From Hirudo medicinalis (taxonomy: Eukaryota; Annelida; Clitellata; Hirudinida; Hirudinidae): a DNA stretch of 64,000 nt. Location: the NCBI GenBank assembly GCA_011800805.1, contig MPNW01000220.1:213990-277989 (forward strand). Reading direction: 5' to 3'. How positions within the stretch are numbered: position 1 is the stretch's first letter; each line of letters starts with the position of its first letter. The notes under the pieces are model-generated. The model searched no databases. It was not told where the DNA came from and worked only from the letters and a program-made list of their open reading frames with translations. Shown one piece after another: positions 22,201-32,450 of the stretch. A program made the translations under genes and the position numbers.

Positions 22201-23589
22201 GCAACACTGCCTCCTGTAACTCCTAAGGATGAGAGGCCACCAATTTCCTTCAACCTCTATGACTTCCTCAGACCTGAGACATCTCCTCTACCCAAACCAA
22301 AACCCTCACCATCCCCCAAGCGACCACCGAAAGTTAAGGTTACTTCTCTTGTGCCTACCGTCACGTCCACAGTTACCAGTCCCGTTACCACTTCTCCTAC
22401 CACCACCCCCTCCACCACGACTACCGCCGTTCCTTCCACCACCACCATCACCACTACCACCTCAACCACCACAACCACTAGCACAACTACCACTACAACA
22501 ACCACTACTGTTGCTCCATCAACACCCACATCAGCTCCAATTAAGGTTGAAACTCTGCCAAAAACCTCTACAGTGAAGGCTGGAAAAAAAACTAAGAAAC
22601 CAAAAGTCACCACTCCGACCACAACGACTTCAACCACACCTGTCCCTACCACAACGAAACCTCTTCCACCTACTGCTGGTTTGATTCCAGGAATCGATAT
22701 GAGTTTATGGTCTGGTAAAGTAAGAAAATCTTTATTATACAAATGTAAGTCACGCTTTGTTTTTTTTTATGTGTTAAAGTCCACAAAAAATTGTAATTGT
22801 AGGGATAAAATAATCTACATATAATTTGTCATTAAATTCTGGTTAACTTATGGAGGAATCAATGATTGGGATGATTTGTTATTGTTGATTTCTTAAACTT
22901 GTGCAGATGACCAATGTATGCGGCCTATGGACCTGGTCTTAGGCATAGCTGTTCCACAACACCTGAAGCAGAAAGACTTCAAGAAGTTCATTCTCGAAGG
23001 TTTCTTTGTCACCTTCATCAACAAGTTCCGCATTGGTGAGAGGCTGGTCAAGGTGTCTGCCTTTGCTTTCGATGATGATGGTGAGATCACCACGCTTTTC
23101 GACTTTGACCAGTTCCAGAGTACCAAGGAACTGATTTCAAAAGGCCTCAAAAAAGTCAAGTTGTACAAGCATCATCCAAACCTTCCCAATGCCATTGACT
23201 ACTTGGAAAACAGAGCTTTCTTGCCTGAGCTTGGAGCTAGAAATGGAGTGTTCAGGGCTGTCACTGTTGTCACTGGGCCCATAGACAAGGGTACATCAGA
23301 TTCGATTGTTGAGCAGCTGGACAGGATGGATCTTAGTGGAATTCCAGTCCTGCTTGTGTCGTACGGGGGTATGAGTTCAGAGTTGAGTCAGCAATACCCA
23401 CTGAACAGCATTCAAGATTACTTGGCCGTTGCTCCGTCTCTTGCCGAATATATCTGCAGCTTCGACTTAGAAATAGACGAGAGTCATGGAGGTGTCGACG
23501 ATTTAATTCTGCATGGAGATTATGAAGAAGAGATAGAGGAAGTGGATGAAGATGGTGATGAGGATGAGGAAGAAGATGAGACATTGTAA
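13299..23589 (+). CDS. Secreted multi-vWA, EGF-repeat protein (7 vWA, 4 EGF)
   Basis: Twenty exons: 13299-13368, 14284-14836, 15113-15185, 15486-15780, 15924-16175, 16496-16779, 17069-17230, 17482-17593, 18091-18204, 18261-18352, 18480-18722, 18829-19057, 19241-19354, 19485-19612, 19691-20516, 20687-20977, 21165-21278, 21432-21598, 21670-22714, 22907-23589. All join in frame to about 1,948 residues. Order: signal peptide ([19 protein letters not shown]); basic Ser/Thr stretch; vWA1 (~141-330); Thr-rich mucin-like linker; vWA2 (~415-600); EGF1; vWA3; EGF2; vWA4; EGF3; vWA5; EGF4; vWA6 (~1318-1545); Thr/Pro/Lys mucin-like linker (~1574-1720); vWA7; very acidic tail. EGFs have the CxNPCxNGGxC form. 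Only vWA2 (DSSAS..ITDG) and vWA6 (DTSRS..ITDG) keep full metal sites. No transmembrane segment, chitin-binding domain or collagen repeat is visible. An extracellular-matrix or cuticle/shell-matrix role is inference; I do not recognise an orthologue. The 14284 exon and exon 1 joining rests on phase and signal peptide only. Confidence 0.88.
13796..13843. repeat. ATTC tetranucleotide microsatellite
   Basis: About 12 ATTC units, one interrupted, in intron 1 of the vWA gene. Confidence 0.9.
14941..14957 (+). repeat. Short interstitial telomere-like repeat (CCCTAA)
   Basis: Two and a half to three CCCTAA units in intron 2 of the vWA gene. TTAGGG/CCCTAA is the ancestral animal telomere unit; a run this short can arise by chance or double-strand-break repair. 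Confidence 0.6.
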
Positions 23590-23970
23590 TCCACTAGCTG
23601 GTTGGTGACTGATTCAGATTCAGTGACCACAACCACTCTTCTGAAAGTTTTTGAGCAATTATGATTATGCTTATGATGAGGTGAATTAATGACTATTGTC
23701 ATGATGGTGATGTTGACACTGCCCTCTGATGAATGATCCCATTACTGCTGTACCTAGGCACATCGCATGTGTTTTAATGTTGCTTGTGATTCTTGAACTC
23801 GCAAACTCTTCACTACTGCTATAAGTGCAATTAGCAAAATGTTTCTATGTTTTCTGCGTGGTTGAGTTCGCTCGAATGTTTAGTAATTATTAAGTGGGAT
23901 CATCACCTCGTATCTTCTTGGAAGTGAGGAACGCCACTTTCTCGTGATTTCTGTCGAATAACGTCAAACA

Positions 23971-23976
23971 AATAAA
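23971..23976 (+). terminator. Poly(A) signal of the vWA/EGF gene
   Basis: AATAAA about 380 nt after the stop codon at 23589; the first canonical hexamer after it. Confidence 0.55.
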
Positions 23977-24239
23977 CGCATTTTTAGAAGTCTTATCCCG
24001 CCTTAGTTCGCTTACAGCCCGCTTGGAAGTGTTCCGATTGTAAGCACATTAATATGGATTCCCAAAATGTAGCTCATGGACATACGAATCTAAAGAATGT
24101 CGGGTGGTCGCGAAATAATTCCACTATTCGATTGGTCACCTTCTTAAGTCCTTGTTTGCTTCTAGGCTTAACCATAAAAAAAAAAATATGAAGTCACAGG
24201 ACTTGAATGCTTTAGTCAGAAGAACGTGCGCAAGAGCAA

Positions 24240-24247
24240 TGACGTCA
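24240..24247 (+). promoter_or_regulatory. CRE/ATF site TGACGTCA upstream of SSR4
   Basis: Perfect palindromic cAMP-response/ATF element 217 nt before the SSR4 start codon. bZIP factors of the CREB/ATF6/XBP1 group use such sites, and translocon genes are unfolded-protein-response targets in vertebrates. That this site regulates SSR4 is inference. Confidence 0.4.
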
Positions 24248-24463
24248 AACTTTAGAATGTATTTATTAAGAATTAAAATTAATTATTTGGAATATTAATT
24301 AATTTAGCATTTTAATAATTAAAGCATAGTTAATTTTGTGTGTAATTTTAGGGTGGGAACATTTACACTCACCTTTATATAGGTAAACACTCAAATGCAC
24401 TTTTAATTTTTCGACGGAAGTGACTAGTCTCAAAGCAAATCGCCACGAAGCGAGTTCGGGAGC

Positions 24464-25750
24464 ATGTCTGCTGCAAAGTTTTGTGCAATCTTTGGTTTCT
24501 TTATTCTGTCAGTGGCTTTTTCCGCAGGTTTGTGTGTTAAGATATTAGATATTATTTATTTGAGCGCTCTATTTGGCTTATTTTAGTTAACTCAGGACGT
24601 GGCATGTCATATGCTGTTTCTAGCGGTGTTGCAGTCACTGCAAATATTCGTATCATTGTGTATATGCCACAATAATTTTGTTTTATTATCATTAGTTTGT
24701 TGAAGTCTTTATGAGTATCAAATATAGTTGTATCACAGGAGAAATTTGCCAATCACCTGATGTTTCCTCAAGCTTTTATTCCACAAGTGATTCACAACTA
24801 GCCTCCGAGAGTGTTCTTGTAGTGGAATTCAGTTTGAAATGTGCAAATGATGCTAAGGTATGTCTTTTCACGTAATTTGCAAATATTTTTTACAAGTTTT
24901 ATTAAATTAAATTTGAGGTATCGATGACTTTAACAGGATGTCAATTTGCATGCTGAAGTTAATGGCAAAACACTGCCTGTAACAAAGACCGTGGATACAG
25001 ATAAGTACCAGGTATAAAACTAGTTTTAGTCATAGGAATAATTTATGATGCTAAAACATTTTCCTATTTCACTATAATAAATAATTTTGTGGCTCAAATG
25101 CAACACCATGAGGTTTTTGACCTGATTTTATATCAACATCATTTTGCATTAAAGTTTTTCATTTGATTATGATAATAAGCTCACCATGTTGATAATAACT
25201 TAACCATCTTACATTACCTAGGTGAGCATCAGTGATGAACACAAGAAACTCCCTAAGGGTCTGTACAAGATCAGGATTTTTGATGACGAGCAATACTCTG
25301 AACTGAGAAAGGTCAATAAATCATTTAATTTTAATTAGTCCTTGTAGCAACATGTTGAGTTTTCAACAAACGATTATTTGTGATTCGATTACTCATTACT
25401 GTATTCAACAACAGGTTCAAAGGACTGGAGACGATGCTGCGTCTGCCACATCTCTTCACACCTTTGAAGTTCATCACCAAGTCAGTTGATCTTTTATTTT
25501 TATCTTAGAATATATTATGATATTAAATATTTGCTGGGAAGATAATTATTTTGTAATGCATAAGTATTAATTACAATATTAAATATTCTTTTGCTAAATC
25601 CAAGTTCTTCAGATAAAAGTAAAAATTATTGAAAATTTATTGCAGGGAGTTTCAAGAGGTCCATGGATCCAAACTGAACACTTGGCTGCTGCAGGTGTCG
25701 CATTGGTCTGCTACTTGGCATACAATGCCAGAAGCCAGCTCCAAAGCTGA
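24464..25750 (+). CDS. SSR4: Translocon-associated protein subunit delta (TRAP-delta)
   Basis: Six exons: 24464-24527, 24739-24857, 24937-25011, 25222-25311, 25415-25480, 25646-25750, giving 172 residues against 173 in human. A hydrophobic signal peptide (MSAAKFCAIFGFFILSVAFS) precedes a lumenal domain with family landmarks YSTSD, VEFSLKC, TDKYQVS and YKIRIFDDEQYSELRK. A C-terminal membrane segment follows GPWIQTEHLAAAGVALVCYL and leaves a very short cytosolic tail. The protein sits in the ER membrane beside Sec61 as part of the TRAP complex, which aids insertion of some signal sequences and N-glycosylation. The paired lumenal cysteines (CQSP, KCAND) are kept. Introns fall at phases 1,0,0,0,0. 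Confidence 0.96.
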
Positions 25751-26459
25751 TTTATTAGCAATACAGTTTTGAGTGAATTTTGTGTCTGAACAGATGACAG
25801 ATTGTTTCTTGTGTATTATTAATTGGTATTTTGTGCTAGAAAAATACAATCAAAACAAACTGGGCTCAATTGAATTGTGTAGTTATCAATAGTGCAAGTG
25901 GAGTAACTTGCCACACTAAGAGCTGCAACTACTTCAAAACAATTCTTGAGTTCAGTTTAGTGATGCAATGTGAAGGCATGCACCCAAAAGAAAATCGGCT
26001 TTATTTTGTTGAACACAAATTGTAGGAACGGAGCATAAAGGATAGAAATGTGGTCAGTTGAAGCCATGAGGAACAGTTATGCACACATACTGCAATTCTT
26101 GAAGATGATCGCTTGCCAGAGATCGACAAAAATTAACTTTTGTCTTCCGATTATGAAATGTAAATGAACAGTTTTAGCAGATGCACCTCTCCAAAAACAA
26201 AATCGATTGTGCTCGCCTCGTTTACATTTGTACAAAAGCAATGTACATTCGACATGTTCATTTCAGTCTGCCAAAGAAAGGAATCAGTTTTGAAAATCTT
26301 TATTTATACAAGATGTCATTAAATTTACATTACACGAACAAGAGCTTGACGGCACGGATCCTGTAATCTGAGAAAATAATGTATGCAGGAGTCCCTTTGC
26401 ATTCATAAGCATCACGCTAACAAGCTAATGACCTGGGAACTGAGCTTGACCCTCGAGGT
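25751..26459. other. Convergent 3' region between SSR4 and RNGTT
   Basis: Holds both 3' UTRs. No canonical AATAAA follows SSR4 closely; AATACA near 25844 is the nearest variant. The RNGTT-side signal is listed separately. Nothing coding seen. Confidence 0.6.
26299..26304 (-). terminator. Poly(A) signal of RNGTT
   Basis: TTTATT on the plus strand (AATAAA on the minus) about 155 nt beyond the RNGTT stop codon. Confidence 0.5.
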
Positions 26460-28901
26460 TCAATATCTTCTAGGCTTCTTGCTGGGATTCAGCTGCTGAG
26501 TGTTATCGAGTGATTGAAGACCGAGCGGATCGTCTGGACGCAAAGGGAAATGGTAAGCGATGTTCTGGTTGTCTCGGTGACTTTCATCAAAGCTGCATTC
26601 CTCAGACTGGTATGGAATGTCACTGCACAAGCTGAGCGGATCAGTATCTCTCGATCTTTTAAAAGAAATCGAGGCAGATGAGCAATGTGAAGAGGAAGAC
26701 GATGAAGAACCACCAGATGGGGGACGACTGTACCCATTGTTGGCCACGTGGTTGCCGTGATTGTGGCTTGCTCCTTCATTTTTGAACTTCATTCGAACAA
26801 GATCAAAACGTTGGGTGTCAATGACCCGGTACAGGAACTCCTTTGTCACCGGGTTCTTGATGCTCTTCATGACAGCATTTGCTGTTTGGAACTTGTTAGG
26901 AAATGATTTGTCAGTCCTCTCCCTCATGAATTTCCATGTGAAATTCTCATAAGAGCACTCGATTATTTTGTTGTTATATTGCTTGAGTTGCTTGTTGACC
27001 CTGATCGTTGCATAAGGAACCTGTAACCCACCAACCATGAGCTTCCCCACGAGTTGGTTCAAGATGCCCTCACCTGTTTCCCGCTCTATGACCAACCTAA
27101 AGTCTACAGAGTTTAGCTCTGGAGGCTTCCACTTTAGTATTGCCTTGCACTGTCCAAACTCATATACATCATCGAATGGCTGAAATATGAGGCCATCAAT
27201 CTCATGCAAGAGCTGCTTGGAGAAGTCTCCATCCAATATCTGTAGAGGAGATGACATTAATCTCTGTTGCAAAAAAAGAATTTACCATCGTAATAAATTT
27301 TAAAACCGACCTTTCTGGCCTTTGTCAAGTCCCAAAACTCCTTTGCTCTGATACTGAATGGTTCTTTGTTCTTGTCAAGTCTTCCGCTTAGAAAGAGATT
27401 ATTTCTCGGTTCAACGATCTCCTTCGAAATGCAAGTCAGTCGAACGTTGAAGATGGTCTTGCACACTTCCTGGCCCTCGAATCTGATTATGTCATACACC
27501 AGGTATCGTCCTCTTTGGATGCCTTGATAGTTATCTATGATCATCTCCTAGAACATTTACATGGAATAGTCATAAATTTGTGCCATAAAAACTGAGTCAG
27601 CCTAACTAACCCCGTCCAACAAAGTGTTCGTAAGGTGCTGGTCAAGGGCTTTTCTCTTTGGGAAGGTCATGTTGTTGACCCTGTATACTGCAAAGTCACG
27701 ATCGAACATGAAGATCTCATTTGGTCCTTTGATCAGCATCATGTATCTCTGCCCGTCTGCCTTCCAAGTGACGCCATAGTTTCGTGTGGTCAGATTCTTT
27801 ATGTTTTCAATGTCCAAACTCACAGGTTGAGAGCCTGGAAAGCCACGCCCCCTCCATTCGCACATTTTTGCGACAATTCCCTGCACCTCTTGGACCAGGT
27901 TGGCGTCCGTTACATTGTCGACATTCTCGATCATTCCATCCATGAATTTCGTGTCCTGTTTGAACCGGGAATGTAAAAAATATTATAGCATCGTTTGTTA
28001 TTTTTAACCACAACCATAACCACATTTTATTAAAAGTTATTCAAACAGCCCCACCTTCAACTTAACATGTCTCCCCTTTTTCTGACCGACGTCAGAATCA
28101 TCGTAGTCTTTGTGCCAATCGGGCAGTTCCGGTGGAATTATCTCTTCGTCGCCATTTCCGTACCTCTTGGAAATCTCGCTCAGGTAGTCGGCTTTGTAGA
28201 TCCCAGGAGACCTGGCTTGTGCAAAGGTTTTGATTGAAGTCTCGAGATCCCAGTTCATGACATTGCAGAGGAAGGAGGCAACCATGAAACCCGATCTATT
28301 GAAACCGTGAGTGCAATGGACGCACACTATATGCTGGTGGAATTCATTTATGAATGACTGAACTTCCTGAATGAATTCATTCACAGATTTTGGAGCTGGA
28401 CATTCACCAAATCTGAATCAGAAGAGAAATAATGAATGGTTTGCGTTTTGTTACGTCGTAGGAAGCTTACCCTCTGCATCCGATTTTAATGTATCGACAT
28501 CCACTGTTTTCCACCTCCCTTCTGTCATAAAAGCGATCTGTGTTCGTCAAATCGACAACCAAGCCGATTTTTCGTTTCTGGAACGAATAATCAATTTAAC
28601 TAGTTTTACACAGTTGTGTGCCGTAATAAAAATAATTACAATCATACCTAGTTCATAACATTATTTTTTAAATACAAAACCCTTCAAAACAAATGTCCAA
28701 TGACACAAATGATCAACTTACATGTGCTGATTGAACTGAACTGTTGAGCATCTTCCAATTGAATCGATGCTCCTCTGGAACCTGACTGTCATAACGATTG
28801 TCAAGCATGGTCTTGCATACAATGAATGTATTAGCTATGAGAGCACTTTTCCTTGGACAATGCAGCCATCTGTTTGGAATTGTCAATCCTTTGTGGTCCA
28901 T
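26460..28901 (-). CDS. RNGTT: Bifunctional mRNA capping enzyme (RNA 5'-triphosphatase/guanylyltransferase)
   Basis: Six exons on the minus strand: 28901-28722, 28577-28471, 28412-28055, 27955-27611, 27547-27311, 27263-26460. They join in frame to 676 residues (human 597). The N-terminal half is a cysteine-phosphatase-like RNA triphosphatase with signature [10 protein letters not shown] (nucleophile about Cys129). The C-terminal half is a nucleotidyltransferase with KADG (GMP-accepting Lys about 280), DGLIFQP and the OB-fold part [16 protein letters not shown]. The enzyme removes the gamma phosphate from nascent RNA and adds GMP, acting in the nucleus on Pol II CTD. The extra length is a Ser/His/Asp-rich, probably disordered tail after [19 protein letters not shown], ending in KKPRRY. 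I chose MDHKG as start because it aligns with human MAHNK; an in-frame ATG 36 nt upstream (28937) is possible. Confidence 0.96.
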
Positions 28902-29740
28902 GTTTGAATCAGCTTTACCAGCTGGTAGATACAACACTGATATGAATAATTGTTCCTAATACCAACCACTACCATGATGATCTGCTGATTGCTTCAATCA
29001 GATATTTTTATTTAATTTAGCTTATGCCTTTGCTATAAGCTAGCAAATTTTCTAAGTCACCTATGTGCTATTACATCAATATTTTCCAGTCACATGCCAC
29101 CTGCAGTGCAGCTGATGTATTTACCAGTTGATTAAATAATTGTCAATGCCACGAGTGCAGACCGAGGGTCTGCTCAACATCCATCTCTCGCGTTTAGCAA
29201 AGATCATATTATCGACCATATGCGACTACAAAAAGAATGGGAGCAAACGAGCGAGGCACGTGCGAATAATCCAAATAAATGTGTAATTCATGTCTTATGA
29301 ACCAAAAAACGGTCACCATTTCGATAGGCTGCAAAAGCTTGTTCACACAGATCGCTCATTGTGAAGTTTTAAAGTAAATGAAAAGGTTATAGTATTGCCT
29401 AACTAGTTACTCATGACAGCATCTAAAATCGACAGAAATATCAAATAAAATGACAATTTAATCAAAAACTATCAGTTATTTCACAAGTGATATACAGAAA
29501 CTTTCGTAACGGAACGATAGTTGAGGATCAAAACATAGATGCGTAAGTCTAGTCAGTTAAATTTAAATGCAAATTAAAATTAATTTTACAAGCCTGGTTA
29601 AATGTCAAAATTAGCATTGCATATATTACTGCCGTTGTCAATTTTGCGCAAATAATTTCTATAAAAGGCAGTTGCCATGGAAAAACTCGTTACGAAATAT
29701 AAAACAGACTGTTTACTTAGCTTAGAATAGTAGCTAAAGT
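28902..29740. other. Head-to-head promoter interval, RNGTT and C7orf57-like gene
   Basis: About 840 bp separate the two start codons. Besides the TATA/X-box cluster near the plus-strand gene I see no repeats or open frames of interest. Confidence 0.6.
29660..29683 (+). promoter_or_regulatory. TATA box and RFX X-box-like site of the C7orf57-like gene
   Basis: TATAAAAG at 29660-29667 is followed at 29671-29683 by GTTGCCATGGAAA, very close to the RFX X-box (GTTGCCATGGXAAC). A TATA box predicts initiation near 29690, about 50 nt before the chosen ATG at 29741. X-boxes bind RFX factors that activate cilium genes. The site overlaps an ATG (29676) that would lie upstream of such a start site and so would not be translated. 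Confidence 0.5.
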
Positions 29741-31001
29741 ATGAGCGGCAGAAGAGAGGAACCAGTCGGCCAAGGTAAAGTTTCCGATAACAAAAGTCGC
29801 ATCCCGAATTTACATATGTACTTTAATTGTGTTTAGCATGGTTCTATCATGTTCCACCAAAAAATGAAGGCAAAGGCAGGGTCGGATATCCACTGCTATC
29901 TCAGATTCCTGGACTTGGTCACACAGGATCGTCGGGCGCTGATCCGGAATCAAAACAATGTTGGATCAGAGAATCTGACAGTGCCTACGTGAGACTTGCC
30001 AAGCAAGGAGGCAGACCAGATTTACTTAATATGCAACCACGTGTGGCGTCTAAAATTCCTGCAATCAGCTCCACTTATAAGCGCTGTGACTGGTATTACC
30101 ATGATGCAATAGGGAATCAGTTAAATGGAAAAGAGTCCAAAACCGGGTGAGAATCAAAAATTAGCAGTAATTTTAACTTCAGTGCTTCTATGCTGATTAT
30201 CACCATTAATTAATATGCACATTAATAATTAATAATCAGGATAAACATAATGAAAATTAACCTACCAAAAGGATTTTTCTATTACCGGTTTAATTAATTA
30301 GCGTGGACTTATGTTCAAAGATTGTGTTTCTTAGCAGTTGGAGCATTAGCGCTGAAAGAGTTTGAATAGAAATTTGGGGGCTTCAAGTTTAAAAATATAT
30401 GAGACAATAAATTAAAAATACATTTTATGCTAAATCTACTTTTATTGCAATCCTAATATTGGCTCGGTATAAAAGACGCTGGTTGATCGACCTGCAACGA
30501 CGCTGAAATGAGCTTACAGATTCTTGTTTTTACCTAAGCGTGCTGTGGGTATTTGATACCGACAGGAGGTATTGGGATTGAGTGTTTATTGAGAAGCAAC
30601 GAGAGTTGAGAGGCGAGTAGGGGTGAAGTACGATCGGGTGTGAGGCCAGAGCGATCGAGCTTCTTGCGCTGACAAAGCTAAATGTGATTATTAGAGCTTC
30701 ACTACGAATACTCCGAATATTGCATATAATCAATTGAATTCTTACATTTATAATTTTCCTAAAGCCTATGGATGCTACAAACTCATAATTCGATCATATT
30801 TATTACTTAAGGGCACCACTCATAAAAGAAATGCTTGTTCATGTCGCTCTAATCGCTTCATAATTTTGTTTTAAACTTTATTTGCGGTTTATGAGCAGAA
30901 AGTATTGCCTATTGGTAACATTTAACAGATCCGAGATAAGCAGCGCGACGGAAGATTGCAAGGAGAATGAAGGAAAAAGTGACCCACTCAAGCTGGACTG
31001 A
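29741..31001 (+). CDS. C7orf57: C7orf57-like protein, short form
   Basis: Three exons: 29741-29774, 29837-30146, 30929-31001, giving about 138 residues. Similarity to remembered vertebrate C7orf57 lies in the first half: W(F)YHVPP, SQIPGLGHTG, CWIRESDSAYVRLAKQGGRPDLL and CDWYYHDA. The function is not established; vertebrate expression suggests ciliated tissues (recalled, not checked). Exon 3 rests on a good acceptor (AACATTTAACAG), correct phase, 24 open codons to TGA and an AATAAA 65 nt later. If intron 2 is retained, translation stops at once (TGA at 30148) after ESKTG, giving about 115 residues. Human C7orf57 is nearly 300 residues, so this copy lacks the C-terminal half or I missed further exons in the 30.1-32.4 kb region. 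Confidence 0.72.
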
Positions 31002-31065
31002 GTTGTTCACTATGAAGTGACATGTCCGCGATAGACAAACTTTAGTACGAATGCGGATTTTATGG

Positions 31066-31071
31066 AATAAA
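31066..31071 (+). terminator. Poly(A) signal of the C7orf57-like gene
   Basis: AATAAA 65 nt after the proposed stop codon in exon 3; this supports 30929-31001 being the terminal exon. Confidence 0.55.
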
Positions 31072-31710
31072 CTTTTATAAACTTGAATTCAGCTGTTGGC
31101 GTCAAATTAGGTTAAATATTTCAAACTACTGCGATAAATTTCAATGGGCCAATGTCCTTAGGACCAGTAGTCAGTACCAACACTTTTGTACAAAATTATT
31201 TAAAGAAGTGAAACTCTAAGTCACAAACCCACCTAGAAATTTAAAATAATGTTTCGCACCAAAAGTGCGATAGATGGAGTCAGATTATGCGTAATCAACA
31301 GTCCCACTTACTTCATCTGGTGTAGCATATGATATAATAGTTTGGACGAAATTTCAAGAATATACCAGCCAATAATTCTAAAGCTCTATTAAAATTTGTG
31401 TCATATTTAACATTATTATTCTTAGAACAAAAGTATTTATTTTTATAGTAAATTTTGTTTCAAACATTAATTTGAAAGCCTATTGAAGCAATTTATTTAT
31501 TGCCTTAATTTCAAATTTCAATTTCTTGAAAATGCATATTAATGATTATTTAAATTATGATGGAATCGCAGACCTCTGTCATTTTGTGTGTATGAATTAA
31601 GCAACAATAAGCTAAATAATTCTCAAAGAAGAAATACAAAAATAATATAAATGCGAACGCTTTGTTCCCGGTATTATCAGAAGTCAAGTTCGTTTTTGGA
31701 TCGTCTTATC

Positions 31711-31798
31711 AGCGAGTTGGCGCATTAAATTCGAAAGCAAGGAAAAGTAAAAATCTTGGAATAAAGATTGATCCGCAACTCAAATTCGGGAAGAAATA
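31711..31798 (+). pseudogene. Probable relic of a non-LTR reverse transcriptase
   Basis: One frame reads ..GALNSKARKSKNLGIKID then PQLKFGKK and a stop. The NLGIxIDxxLxF pattern is the conserved block just after the palm domain of CR1/L2/Jockey-like reverse transcriptases. What follows breaks frame and no flanking RT blocks are readable, so this would be an old, inactive fragment. A chance match is possible over so short a stretch. Confidence 0.35.
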
Positions 31799-31979
31799 AT
31801 TTGTGGGACAAGAGCATCGAGGAGCACAAAAAGAGCATAGCTACCAAGGAGATGGAAACAAATTAGTTAAATCCCCGCAAGAAATTCTGTGCGTTGTGCA
31901 CGAAACCGGATCAGACTTAATGTAATTCCACTGAAGCAACTTTAACAGTCTTTGCGGGTTATCTATTCATATATAAATA

Positions 31980-32053
31980 ACATATATATATATATATATA
32001 TATATTTAAAATATATATCTATATATATATAATACATATATATGTATTTTATA
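31980..32053. repeat. TA dinucleotide-rich tract
   Basis: TATATA runs broken by short AT-only spacers. Similar tracts occur in SZT2 intron 24. Confidence 0.85.
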
Positions 32054-32325
32054 AACTGTTTATATATAAAGCAAAGATTCTTTCCCATACTGCTTGCAAA
32101 AATGTGCATATGTTTTTCCGATAAGTATTGGCGAACAATATTCAATAATAATATAATGTAATTTATATATAGTAATTTATGAACTCCTTAAACTTTCGTG
32201 AGTGTTCATTTAATATATTAACGTGTTGGACTTAAAAGCAACCTGTACCAGTACATCCCCAAAGAAACCTAGTTTTATGGCGAATTTTTAATAAATACTA
32301 TTTCTTGGCCTGAAAATTGTTTCAA

Positions 32326-32331
32326 TTTATT
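32326..32331 (-). terminator. Poly(A) signal of VPS29
   Basis: TTTATT on the plus strand, 120 nt past the VPS29 stop codon on the minus strand. Confidence 0.5.
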
Positions 32332-32450
32332 CAAACTAAATGCAAATATATCAATAAGCTTATTTTCAATAACATCTTCTTCAGGACGACTTCAACGTTC
32401 TCTGCAAACAATATGCAAATACACCATATTTGAGTGATTCCCCTTTCGCT

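Larger units (their letters stand above)
23590..24463. other. vWA-gene 3' UTR and SSR4 promoter region
   Basis: The left part is 3' UTR with a poly(A) signal at 23971. The right part should hold the SSR4 promoter. It includes a perfect TGACGTCA at 24240 and an ETS-like CGGAAGTGAC near 24413. No open frame of note. Confidence 0.6.
31002..32450. other. Interval between the C7orf57-like gene and VPS29
   Basis: Convergent 3' flanks. It contains a probable reverse-transcriptase remnant, a TA-rich simple repeat and the VPS29 poly(A) signal. Nothing else coding was recognised. Confidence 0.6.

Noticed and set aside
22257..22742. Minus-strand Val/Gly-rich frame opposite the mucin-like linker
   Set aside because: Antisense of the ACC/ACT-rich Thr linker; composition is explained by that.
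30469..30476. TATAAAAG inside the C7orf57-like intron 2
   Set aside because: No downstream transcript-like sequence; likely chance in AT-rich DNA.
31770..31866. Alternative terminal exon for the C7orf57-like gene (LIRNSNSGRNNLWDK.. to TAG)
   Set aside because: Phase fits, but the acceptor has no pyrimidine tract and the exon at 30929 with its AATAAA is better supported.
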